Positions 16,643 through 25,449 of a stretch of DNA of 64,000 bases are shown in pieces; positions within the stretch are counted from its first letter, which is position 1; every line of letters starts with the position of its first letter. The stretch spans positions 126,562,310-126,626,309 of the forward strand of contig OX465282.1 of NCBI GenBank assembly GCA_949987705.1, written 5' to 3'. Under the pieces are notes generated by a model. The model had not been told where the DNA came from. It saw only the letters and a list, made by a program, of their open reading frames with translations, and did no database searches. The position numbers and the translations under genes were made by a program. This stretch comes from Thereva unica (lineage: Eukaryota > Arthropoda > Insecta > Diptera > Therevidae).

Positions 16643-17964
16643 TGTCGTACAAAGAATGCATGAAATCAGAATTGGATCTTTTTTCAACACCACCAGTTCA
16701 GAGCAATATTTTGAAAACAGAAGAAGTAGCATATAAGCCAATAGCCTCGCTCGACAACTCCTCCGTTCTAGAGTTTGTAACTTTGGGTCATGGAGATACA
16801 TACCGTGATTTATCTAGCATATATCTTCGTTTAAAATTGCAATTAATTAAAATAAAAGATGGAAAAGAAGAACTTTATCCAGATGATGGTGATGCTCCAG
16901 GTTTAATAAACAATATTTTACACTCCATATTTCGCCAGTGCACTGTATATTTGAATGGAAAACCAATTGCTCAAACCGACCACAATTACAATTATCGCGC
17001 TTATATTGAAAATTTATTAAATTATGGCAAAGATGCGGCATCTACCCATTTGGAGTCGGTTGGCTGGTATCTTGACAAAGATGACGCGGAAATTGCAGAT
17101 ATCGATAAACCCGTTGCTGAATTACACCAAGGCTATTTAGATCGTCAGAAACTCTTCAATAAAAGTAATGTGGTTGAATTGATGGGGAAAATCCATACTG
17201 ACTTGCTTAATCAGGATAAGTTGCTATTAAACGGTGTCGATTTACGTGTTGTTTTATCGCTTGAAAAACCAGAATTTTATATTTTATCCAAGGACGGTAC
17301 CGACTCACCACAATTAAAAATCTTGGATGCAACCATGTACATGAATCACGTGACAGTTAATCCGAATATTTTATTAGCACATGAGACAGTTTTACAGCGA
17401 TCAAACGCCATATACCCATACAAGCGAGTTGAAGTTAAAAGTTACACTATTCCAGCAAACACATTCACACTTTCACTGGATAATATCGTCATCGGACAGT
17501 TACCGAACTTAATAATTTTTGGAATGGTGGACAATGATGCTTACACGGGCAGAAGAACAAAGAACCCCTTCAACTTTAAACATAACAACATTACCAGATT
17601 CAATTTATCAGTGAATGGCGTGCAGATACCAAATCAACCCCTTGAATTTGACTACTCAAAAGATAATCCGATTAGTACACGCGGATACAATACGTTATTC
17701 AGGGGAACAGGTATTCATTATTTCGATAAAGGTCATCAAATATCCAAGAAATTATTTGACAAGGGATGTTTTCTTCTCGCTTTCGATTTAACAACAGATA
17801 ATTCATATAACGCGACTTGCGGCAATTTACTAAATCAAGGGACGGTACGAGTTGAAGGAAAATTTAGAGACGCGTTAAAAAATAGTGTGACATGCATTGT
17901 ATATGCCGAGTACGATGGAAGCATTGAAATTGACAAGGATCGAAATGTTTACACAAATTTTTAA
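16642..17964 (+). CDS. Major capsid protein, double jelly-roll type
   Basis: The protein has 440 residues. The features I recognise from Polinton/adintovirus hexon-like proteins are: an N-terminal SELDLFSTPPVQ, an LRLKLQLIK strand near 75, YLNGKPIAQTDHNYNYRAYI near 115-135, PYKRVEVKSYTIPANT near 260, QLPNLIIFGMVDNDAYTG near 290, NPFNFKHNNI near 313, and a terminal EYDGSIEID. These strands fit two jelly rolls in tandem. It would form the trimeric capsomers of an icosahedral virion. The frame is intact, and start and stop are tightly packed against neighbours. Confidence 0.88.
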   Translation: MSYKECMKSELDLFSTPPVQSNILKTEEVAYKPIASLDNSSVLEFVTLGHGDTYRDLSSIYLRLKLQLIKIKDGKEELYPDDGDAPGLINNILHSIFRQCTVYLNGKPIAQTDHNYNYRAYIENLLNYGKDAASTHLESVGWYLDKDDAEIADIDKPVAELHQGYLDRQKLFNKSNVVELMGKIHTDLLNQDKLLLNGVDLRVVLSLEKPEFYILSKDGTDSPQLKILDATMYMNHVTVNPNILLAHETVLQRSNAIYPYKRVEVKSYTIPANTFTLSLDNIVIGQLPNLIIFGMVDNDAYTGRRTKNPFNFKHNNITRFNLSVNGVQIPNQPLEFDYSKDNPISTRGYNTLFRGTGIHYFDKGHQISKKLFDKGCFLLAFDLTTDNSYNATCGNLLNQGTVRVEGKFRDALKNSVTCIVYAEYDGSIEIDKDRNVYTNF

Positions 17965-17967
17965 ATC

Positions 17968-17975
17968 TATATAAG
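17968..17975 (+). promoter_or_regulatory. TATA box upstream of the protease block
   Basis: TATATAAG lies right after the capsid stop and 53 bases before the ATG at 18021. Confidence 0.5.
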
Positions 17976-18020
17976 GTGGATACGATATGTTCCAACTGTT
18001 AGTTGGTGAATTGATTTATT

Positions 18021-18365
18021 ATGGTAACAATGAGCTGTTTAATTAATGTGGAATACTTTTGTGGAGGTGAATATACCTTCTTTAAAAAAGTCTCTTTCGC
18101 TGGATTCACTGCGCAAAATAAAACGTTTGCGAAGGAAATAATTTTTAAATATCCAACATCTAGTTTGGAATGCAGTGAACAACAATCAAGTAAATTTGGT
18201 AATCTTGAACTAAAACGTATGGATGAAGACCTTATAAAAACTCTAGCGAAATTTAAGACAATCTTTGTTCGTGGTACATCAACTAAGGAGTTTATAAATA
18301 ACTATGTTACATCTCTCACCGAGGTCATTGACTTAGAAGCAGCATTTACCTGTGAACAAGAATGA
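18021..18365 (+). CDS. Small RNase H-fold-like protein of unknown function
   Basis: The protein has 114 residues. The N-terminus CLINVEYFCGG...FFKKVSF and a later FKTIFVRGTSTKEFI segment have the same layout as the leftward 159-residue protein at 19562-20041 (LDVQF...FAKELSV; ATIYVKGLEKEKFI). This suggests distant paralogues of a family seen in insect Polintons. A degenerate exonuclease-like (RNase H) fold is a guess. Its stop overlaps the protease start as ATGA. Confidence 0.55.
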   Translation: MVTMSCLINVEYFCGGEYTFFKKVSFAGFTAQNKTFAKEIIFKYPTSSLECSEQQSSKFGNLELKRMDEDLIKTLAKFKTIFVRGTSTKEFINNYVTSLTEVIDLEAAFTCEQE

Positions 18366-18889
18366 ACACGATCGAACTTGCAACTGCATTGACAAATAAT
18401 CGCCTAACAAACAAGTTTTTTAGAGGAGTCTTCCCCTGCAACCATCTACCACAAAAAATAAAAAAACCCGCATGCGTCATAGCTAATACGGATCCATCAC
18501 ATAAAGACGGAACTCACTGGGTTGCATTTTATTTCCCGAAACAAGGTTCTGCAGAGTACTTTGACTCATTTGGAAGATATCCCACCAATAAGTTTTTTCA
18601 AAGATTTCTTTTAAATAATTCAAAGACTTTTTTAAATAATAAAAAACGTTTGCAGGGACAATTTTCATCGACATGTGGACATTATTGTTGTGTATTTCTA
18701 TATTCTCGGTGTAGAGGAAAGAGCCTAAAGAATTTTTTAACACAATTCTCTTCGAGCGATTTCAGTTTAAATGATAATAAAATAGTTAATTTATACTTGA
18801 AGAATTTTACACAAAGTGGTGGAGACTTTTGTAACCAATCATGTAAAGCCGAGATCAGCACTATAAAAACACTGAACAAAAGCTGTTAA
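18362..18889 (+). CDS. Adenain-type cysteine protease (C5 family)
   Basis: The protein has 175 residues. The catalytic set fits adenovirus protease: H52 in GTHWVAFYF, D68 in EYFDSFG, Q100 as oxyanion residue and C105 in FSSTCGHYCC. It is about 30 residues shorter than adenovirus protease, with the differences mostly at the C-terminus. In Polintons this enzyme is expected to mature capsid and core precursors inside the particle. The start ATG overlaps the previous stop (ATGA), which suggests coupled translation from one message. Confidence 0.9.
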   Translation: MNTIELATALTNNRLTNKFFRGVFPCNHLPQKIKKPACVIANTDPSHKDGTHWVAFYFPKQGSAEYFDSFGRYPTNKFFQRFLLNNSKTFLNNKKRLQGQFSSTCGHYCCVFLYSRCRGKSLKNFLTQFSSSDFSLNDNKIVNLYLKNFTQSGGDFCNQSCKAEISTIKTLNKSC

Positions 18890-18895
18890 TATTTA

Positions 18896-19537
18896 ATGTT
18901 AAAGTTTAATTTGAGTAACATGGGGCCATCACGTAAAAGACAGAGGACCACTGGTGCTAAAGGAAAAAAGAAGCTGTCCAAATGCGAAGCAGAAGTTGTC
19001 GGTGAAAATCTCTTATTAAATTACACGTACCATTTGGACGACTGCCATAACTGGAAGATAATACTCGGCTTTGACTCAACATTGTTCGAGGCGCAAATAG
19101 TATTTCAGCGTCATGGACTCATCCCAATATCAGCATCCTATCCCGAATGGACATCTATTTACAACCATCTTGGTGCTTTAAAAACGAAAATGGAAAATTT
19201 ATCTTCAGCAAATCAGACGAAGGAGTACAAAATCCCCATTGGCAGTGGCAGCATCACTCTAAGGCAAGCGGAACTTTGTAAATTATTTGAAATGCTGAAA
19301 TTTTTAAACATCGTTATGTACCACAATAACAATGCTTCAGAGAGCGTGAAAGAATATTATAAGAAGTACATTGAAAAATGTAAAGAAAAAAATGTATTAA
19401 CATTAGCATGTGAAGATTTTTTTATTCCAAGTCGAACGTCTTATGTACACTTAAATTATTCTCGACTTTTTTATGAAATACCTTTGTATTGTATTGCAAA
19501 TCTTGTTTTTGATACGATAAATTTTGACTGCAAATAA
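18896..19537 (+). CDS. Unknown Polinton protein with basic N-terminus
   Basis: The protein has 213 residues. I do not recognise it. A second methionine (MGPSRKRQRTTGAKGKKK) starts a strongly basic stretch that could be a nuclear localisation or DNA-contact segment. The rest is a compact globular-looking domain with no membrane helix and no known motif (GFDSTLFEAQIVFQRHG; CEDFFIPSRTSYVHLNYS). It closes the rightward gene block, and its stop lies inside an AATAAA signal. Confidence 0.6.
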   Translation: MLKFNLSNMGPSRKRQRTTGAKGKKKLSKCEAEVVGENLLLNYTYHLDDCHNWKIILGFDSTLFEAQIVFQRHGLIPISASYPEWTSIYNHLGALKTKMENLSSANQTKEYKIPIGSGSITLRQAELCKLFEMLKFLNIVMYHNNNASESVKEYYKKYIEKCKEKNVLTLACEDFFIPSRTSYVHLNYSRLFYEIPLYCIANLVFDTINFDCK

Positions 19538-19566
19538 ATAAAATACAACTAAAAAATTCTTTTATT
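19533..19566. terminator. Back-to-back polyadenylation signals between convergent genes
   Basis: On the plus strand AATAAA occurs at 19533-19538 and 19537-19542, overlapping the upstream stop. On the minus strand AATAAA occupies 19566-19561, overlapping the stop of the leftward gene. Two convergent units end within 34 bases. Confidence 0.6.
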
Positions 19567-20041
19567 TAAAACATTTATTCACTAGCATGTACAAATAAAT
19601 ATTAAAACAATTTTGTACGGCACATCTTAGACTAGGTGATTTTCCATGTATAGTGCAGAAAGCTCCAAAATTTTCCAAGTTGGCTAGTTTTGGTATTTCC
19701 AATTGGTTTATTTTCGCTTCCGGAAGGTATTTCTGAATAAATTTCTCCTTTTCTAGTCCTTTCACGTAAATTGTTGCATTTGAATAATTCGACAGTATCT
19801 TGGGTAATTCGTTGTAATTAATAATGCCGCCGTTCCATCTTAATCCATTTATTTTTCTAAAGTTGAAATCATTTTGCCAACGAGCTTTTGACGGTAGTTC
19901 ATTATACGGGTATGGAGGCATAAAATAGTATAAACTTGGTATAAGCGACCCGTGATGCAAGACGGACAGCTCCTTAGCAAATAGCTGTCCGTTAATTCCA
20001 CTGACAAATTGTACATCTAAAACAACTCTATCGGAACTCAT
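19562..20041 (-). CDS. RNase H-fold-like protein of an insect Polinton family, unknown function
   Basis: The protein has 159 residues. VVLDVQFVSG...LFAKELSVL at the N-terminus, then NGLRWNGGIINYNELP, ATIYVKGLEKEKFI, and a C-terminal FCTIHGKSPSLRCAVQN form a pattern I associate with uncharacterised Polinton and insect proteins. An exonuclease-like fold is possible, but the acidic residues of an active exonuclease are not complete. It is 70 bases downstream of the PolB-N-like gene, probably in the same leftward transcript. Confidence 0.55.
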   Translation of the reverse strand: MSSDRVVLDVQFVSGINGQLFAKELSVLHHGSLIPSLYYFMPPYPYNELPSKARWQNDFNFRKINGLRWNGGIINYNELPKILSNYSNATIYVKGLEKEKFIQKYLPEAKINQLEIPKLANLENFGAFCTIHGKSPSLRCAVQNCFNIYLYMLVNKCFK

Positions 20042-20111
20042 AACTTTAACTACTCAAAGGAAAATATCAAACTATTTAAATTTATTTATTTTAAAACTTT
20101 ATACATATATG

Positions 20112-20492
20112 CTACTCGCTGCCTTGAGGCAAATGGACTGATGTTACTTCCAAACAAAATGTGTCAGTGCTTGCTCCTTCTGAATTGCTCTGAAAGATTT
20201 TCGCAACCATTTCCCAGATGTCACTAGTTTTTACATCAGATGCCAACTTATAATTTATCCATCCAGGGCCTCTTTCCCTAAAGCTGGCACCGCAAAAAGT
20301 AATACCAACATAGTCATTTGGTTGGATCACCGTCATCACATGTTGAATAATGTCTTCAATGCTGCTCTTAAACCATGTTAAAGGTTCTACATTCCTTGGC
20401 GTGTCATTGATTTTAAATTCAATTTTGCGACCCCTCACATTGAAACGTTTGTTGTGGGTTATTATATCTCTAATGATGCTAAATTTAGCCAT
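20112..20492 (-). CDS. Free-standing protein resembling the N-terminal domain of Polinton PolB
   Basis: The protein has 126 residues. The series WFKSSIEDIIQHVM, PNDYVGITF, then a PGWINYKL...WEMVAKIFQSN segment and a C-terminal LEVTSVHLPQG resembles the domain that begins Polinton B-family polymerases, ending at the conserved V-x-x-P-x-G stretch. There the frame stops. No exonuclease or palm motifs follow in any frame. So it is either a relic kept after loss of the polymerase or a protein with its own role. The assignment rests on remembered family patterns. Confidence 0.5.
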   Translation of the reverse strand: MAKFSIIRDIITHNKRFNVRGRKIEFKINDTPRNVEPLTWFKSSIEDIIQHVMTVIQPNDYVGITFCGASFRERGPGWINYKLASDVKTSDIWEMVAKIFQSNSEGASTDTFCLEVTSVHLPQGSE

Positions 20493-20555
20493 TTTTCAAC
20501 AATGTTTTCTAAGCTATGCCAAGCACGCACGTTGCATATTGCTTTTGTTTCTCTG

Positions 20556-20563
20556 TTTATATA
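20556..20563 (-). promoter_or_regulatory. TATA box for the leftward right-end block
   Basis: The minus strand reads TATATAAA 64 bases before the ATG at 20492. It is followed by a plausible start region and no competing ATG. Confidence 0.45.
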
Positions 20564-21447
20564 GGAGCTCGAAGGCACAATAATGAATAATTAATTTAAT
20601 GATTAATAAAAATCTGATATTACAAAATCAATTTAATTTTCCCGCATTTAAATGAAAAACGTATCATGTGCAATTCTTCTCTCTTTCACACTTTGTTTTG
20701 CATTTAATCTTTACCCCGCGCTGAATCTCAGCTAGCAAAAAGTGTATTTTTTACCCATCCCGATATTTATGAATGTATCAAGTTCATTCATTCACTCGGT
20801 TTCATAATTTCAGATAGTAACAACAACAACAACCATGCAATACTCGCCGAGAATCATCGGCATCGAAAGTATCCACAGTGTCTGGCTGTGGAGCATTGGG
20901 CACATGTGCAGCCATTCATGTATGGGCGGGAAAAATTGTAAAAATATAAACAAACCAGTGCTTTCAAAGAATATTATCAATATGTTTTTAAATATTGATG
21001 ATGGAAATTCAACTAAAAAATCATATAAAACATTAATTATTAATTTAACATAGTTTTAATAGTTTAAAATATTAACGACTCGTCGATAAAATGTTTGCAA
21101 GGTGATAAATCCACGGGTCTTGCATTTGTTTATTTTGCAAAGGTACACTTTACCTCCATCCACAATAGCTGTCTGTTCAGGTTATAGCAACAACAACCAT
21201 GCAATAGTCGCACTGCAGCACAACCGCTGTTTTCTTTTTCCTTTTAGGCCGGTAGATTTTGCCGCTCAAATTGCTGCTGCTGCAGTTTTTGTTTTTGTTT
21301 TTCTTGGCCTTTCTTTCTCATATTTGTAAGCTCTTGCAGCTGTGATCGCGATCGTGTGCATCGGCTCGCTGGGTCGCAAAATACTTCGCAAGATCTAAAA
21401 ATAGAATCTTACAACTGCATGTGTACACAGATAACGAGACTCCATTC
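20564..21447. other. Non-coding right interior of the Polinton
   Basis: AT-rich with two similar CAACAACAACCATGCAATA stretches (near 20825 and 21192) and short GCT runs. No frame longer than 80 codons looks like protein. This is where a polymerase gene would be expected. Confidence 0.55.
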
Positions 21448-21540
21448 AACTGCCGTCTTGGTCAAGTTGGCTAAGGCGTTGGTTTTTCTGTTCGCGATTT
21501 GTGTGGCGCTGGTTCGATTCCCAAGCAATGTGCGATTTTT
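21448..21540 (+). repeat. tRNA-like SINE head (Leu/Ser-type A box)
   Basis: TTGGTCAAGTTGGCTAAGGC (21458-21477) and GGTTCGATTCC (21511-21521) match pol III A and B boxes with the longer A-to-B spacing of Leu/Ser tRNAs. The stems pair poorly and T runs follow (GCGATTTTT). Confidence 0.5.
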
Positions 21541-21852
21541 CTCTGGAATGATTTGTTGTACAGAGTGTAAAATCAGTGCTTTGTAGAGGCTAGGGCAAGG
21601 CTCAACCAATAGCTTCGTGGCTCAGACGGTAGCTACCGCCGCAGTCTAGGCAGTAGCTTCCGCCAAAGGCCAACCTGCCAAAGCCACTGACCCAGTCCCG
21701 GACCTGCTCTGCAGAGACTAGGGCGCACGTACGAGTCTGAGTAAATACCTTCCGTCACAGACCGGGCAAAAGCTACCGCCGCCGCCTGTAGCTTCCGCCC
21801 AACCTGCCAAGCCACCGACCCCTGCCAAGTTCCAAACCACTTTCCCTCACCG
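21541..21852. other. GC-rich non-coding DNA inside the right Polinton end
   Basis: Contains repeated AGCTACCGCCGC and GTAGCTTCCGCC words between the SINE-like unit and the inverted repeat. No gene seen. Confidence 0.4.
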
Positions 21853-22302
21853 CGCGAGACCCCAAGCCACCACCGAGTCTCAAGCCAGACCCCCGCACCG
21901 AGCACCCCACCAAGACCACAAGCCCTGCCACACCACCACCACCACCACCACCATCACCAACTCCCACTCACACACACACACTCCATCACTTTCGCTTTCC
22001 GACCCAAAGTGACATAAACAAAGCCATCCACGCGAACCAAACTAGAGGCCGCCTGTCAATCAAAGTGACTTCGCTGAGGCCCCAGCCGTGGACCCCGCCG
22101 CAGCCCCGCCGAGCCCGACCCTCCCGCTGAGCCAAGCCACCGACCGACCCAGTTCCCAGACTCGTCCACGGCCAAGGCCAACAACCTTGACCTACATTCC
22201 AGCGTGATGACAGGTGATTGATTAATGACCCTGACCTAGGTCCGTGACCTAGTTCCCACGGTACTGAAAATTTTCACATGCCCAAGTGGCGGAGTACCTA
22301 CT
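21853..22302 (-). repeat. Right terminal inverted repeat of the Polinton
   Basis: Reverse complement of 10190-10650, ending CCTACT. It includes CCA and CA microsatellites. Small gaps and substitutions show the two ends are no longer identical. Confidence 0.8.
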
Positions 22303-22403
22303 TATCTATCTTCTCTACCAATCTGTGTTTTTTTGTATGTATGATTTGGTAGAACTGTAAGCGTCAACCACAAAATTGAAATAGGTTCTAATTCTAATGC
22401 TAT

Positions 22404-22837
22404 AAAGGTGAGTTTACATCCCAACATGAAAGTGGAACTGCAAATCTCATCTCCTTTATCGCATAGAAGATAGTATGGCTCTATCTTTGTTTCACCAAAA
22501 TGGTAACAGAAAACGGCAGCCTCAAAGTAGATCTCTATTCTACTCTATGAATGCGAAGTCCGAAAAAGAAGCTTTTAGTTTCGTTAAATTTAAGTATTCT
22601 AATGCCTACTAGATGTCATTTTTATATGGTTTTTGCATACATACATATAGTTTAGTTTAGGTATAGTTTTTGCATACTTTCCTTGTTTTTGATATATTGT
22701 TTCCTTTGCGATCGTGTTAAAAATTTTCCATTGGACAGTTGTAAAAAGTTTCGAGCTTTCGACGCAACTTTGCGCTTGAATTTTGTGCAGATCCACTTTG
22801 TTCTTCTACTTTGAGTCTGGGATGTAAACTCCCCTTT
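22404..22837. repeat. MITE-like element, 434 bp, with about 20 bp inverted ends
   Basis: Left end AAAGGTGAGTTTACATCCCA, right end the inverse with one change (T for G). No clear target duplication. A hydrophobic minus-strand frame across its right end looks fortuitous. Confidence 0.65.
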
Positions 22838-23189
22838 AAGATGACCAAAAAAATGTCCAAAAGCAAATCCAAGCGTAAACGATGCCAAAGCTGCTCCAAT
22901 CAAAATTTCCTCTAGAAAAAAGCTTTTATCATAGCGAAGGCAAGAACCCTATTCTTAAAAACTGATATTGCGAACTTCCAAAGTGTTGGTATATGAAGGG
23001 GGCCCCAGAAGCGCTATTACTTATCTACTTAAGAATAATTATGATAATGGAATTGCCGTTGGCCTGGCAAGACTAGGCAAAAATTCATCCCTTATTGGTT
23101 CGGAACTTTTCAAGTCAGTCCAACTAAACTATTCATTCCAATTGTCAAAACTAAAACGTAGCAACTTTTAAATTTCAATATGTGGGAGA
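22838..23189. other. Nothing recognised
   Basis: Short frames only, no motif or repeat structure noted. Confidence 0.4.
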
Positions 23190-23480
23190 GAGCTAAGAGG
23201 AATAACAGAGCTGCTGACGGAACACTGCAGAAGAGGCCTGGTAGTTGATTGTAGCTGTCTGTTCTGAGGAGCAGCTTCTGAAACAGCGAAGATCTTCCTG
23301 TGCGATTCTTAAGCCATTCCTATACGAGAGACCATGGTTCTGGAGTACGAGCTTTTTTCGTATGGGGGACACGCCTTCCTTGTCCAAAAAAAATTCATGC
23401 TCCCAGAACCGTGTAGGAATAACCATAGGCTACAGCGAGAGGGAGATTTGGGATATAAATTTTAAATCAATTTTACTATA
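23190..23480 (+). pseudogene. Decayed 3' end of a non-LTR ORF2
   Basis: The plus strand reads RELRGITELLTEHCRRG and then, after a stop, SETAKIFLCDS. These are the last two blocks of I/R1-type ORF2 (the LTGHC segment and the CCHC finger with ETAEH). Frameshift and stop codons make it dead. Confidence 0.4.
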
Positions 23481-23629
23481 CTGTTGTACACCTTCTGAAA
23501 GGCTACTTCTTTATATGTATGGCAGATCCCCTATGATGGGAGAGATTATACATTAAAGTGTACCCTGAAACTTGATAACCATCTTAATCGTCATTAGGTT
23601 AAATTTGGGTCCCACTTAGTGCGAAAGTA

Positions 23630-23695
23630 CACCGGAGTGAATTCGAAACACAGACCTCTGGGATGGTAGCGGCCGTCTTAACTCGTAATCTAGCA
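23630..23695 (-). repeat. tRNA-like SINE fragment, related to 53125-53205
   Basis: The minus strand has TTAAGACGGCCGCTACCATC followed by a B-box-like GTTTCGAATTC. It shares the 17-mer CTACCATCCCAGAGGTC with the copy at 53172-53188. Confidence 0.4.
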
Positions 23696-25449
23696 AGCAC
23701 AGTCTTTATGTATACTACACAGGGTCAAACAACAAACCATCTATGTAAGCGTATTTGCGGGGCTGTTCATGGACAGTCAAAATTCAAAGTTTCTTGCCCA
23801 GCCTCAGTAGCACAAAATGTGTCATATGACTCATATGTGTCAGAGTTGCTCACTGATCTACTTTCAAAAAATTGATTAATTTGAATTTATATGACACAAT
23901 CTTAATTAATATTTTCCAGTACTTTCTTCTGCAACAAAATTACCTGGAAAAGGCGTAATAAATCTGTCAATAAAACGAAAAAGTGCAACTTTTCTGCTAA
24001 AATTGCTCAATTTCGCGTATGTGCTCAGCAGAACACTTTCAAAAGGCCTTAACCGCGGCAATTACCCTCCGTGTGTGTTTGCCCAATAATTATTAAAGTT
24101 TTACACTTTTTTGAACAAATTGTGCCCCGAAATTGCGCAATACCTGCGACCGACCTGCGGACCAACATCGAAACTGGATCAGGTGCTATTAAAGCCGCGA
24201 ATTAGCTCAACTGCGTCCGATCGTCAATTTGTTCAGCGGTGCGCTTTACCTGCCGCTCTTATCACCTTAATGAAGACTTTTTGTTTCAAAATAAAGCCAT
24301 GTTTTTCGCGCACAATATGACATAAAAAAATTTATAAATGGCGGTTCAAAACGATCTGCACCATGTCACGGACAAACTTCGGCAAAAACTTGGCGGAGAC
24401 TTTAAAAAACAAGATTACACCTGAACTGGCTCCACCTGAGTTTTTGTGTGTGTGTATGTACAGCGTTTGCTCCGTCGATAATTGCACAGTTTGCGCGACA
24501 ATAATTAAAAGTTGCCCGGGAACAGATTGCCATTAAAAGGAAATTTCGGTGCCATGTGGAATAGAAATCGCATTCGTTCCACAAATTAAAGTCATTTTGC
24601 TTTTTTCCGTCTCCTTTTTTTAGGGAAACTTTCCAGGGGAAGCTCGTGCGGTATGCTAGGGGTAGTTTCCGAATTCATTTGCATTTCCGGTAAAATAGGA
24701 AAGTTTCTGGGATTTTTACGGCAGAGTTGAGTTACTCTGCTATCTGGATGTGAATGGAGTTTTTATCGTGGAGCCTGCAAGGAAAAGTTTCCGGGCTCCA
24801 ACTGGTTTTAATTATGTTCCTAATTAGCAGGAACTGACGCCGCAGGAGGAGAAGGCTCTAGCATGCCGGTGTACGCCAATCCAGACAGTTTGGGCCTTGT
24901 CGAAAATTTACGATTGATAATGCAGAAAGTAAAGAGGGCAATACTTAGCTTCCAGAATTGATGGCTGTACCTTTGGGGCATGTATACTTAGTGAAGTTTG
25001 AAAGAAAGCCGAACTGCATTCTTACGTTGGGGAAAATTATTCAGAATTATAAACTTTACAGCTTTCGGCAGTTTATGCACTACATATAATTGGAAAATAC
25101 TCTTTTCAGTTACCAGAACATGACTCAGGACGGTGGGTGACTACAGCAAATTGCTTACAGCAGAATTGGAACTTCATTGAAACTTTTTTGAAAAACTTTA
25201 ACAGTAGAAAATACCCTTTATACTAAAAGTCCTTCTTATTGCTGAGATTATGGTGCAACTCCTGGTAGTTAACTTAGTTTAAATGAACGTTGAAGATAGG
25301 ATAGGCTTGAAAACGTCCAGAAAGCGATGGAGCAAATGTCGATCACTCTTACTCTGGAACTCTTGGTTTTTGTAAGAATTCAGGCAAACGAATTGCGGAA
25401 AATTGGTCCACTATCGAGTTCTTTTAAAAGGATGATTCAAAAAAATTAA
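23696..25449. other. Non-coding stretch, possible host intergenic or intron DNA
   Basis: No frame with recognisable protein, no terminal repeats found. Low-complexity T runs near 24598-24620. Confidence 0.4.

Larger units (their letters stand above)
10190..22302. mobile_element. Polinton/Maverick (adintovirus-like) provirus, 12.1 kb, without PolB catalytic domains
   Basis: Inverted repeats of about 450 bp end in AGTAGG on both sides. They enclose integrase, FtsK/HerA-type packaging ATPase, penton-like and major capsid proteins, a basic core protein and an adenain-type protease, the conserved virion set of Polintons. None of these frames is interrupted. Typical Polintons are 15-20 kb and carry a protein-primed B-family polymerase of about 1000 residues or more. 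Here the remaining space (20493-21852) is non-coding. The 6 bp target duplication expected was not seen (AAAATG left, TATCTA right). The body is AT-rich while the inverted repeats are GC-rich. Confidence 0.88.

Noticed and set aside
22652..22903. Minus-strand frame with a signal-peptide-like start
   Set aside because: It spans the right end of a MITE, and no homologous protein is recognised.
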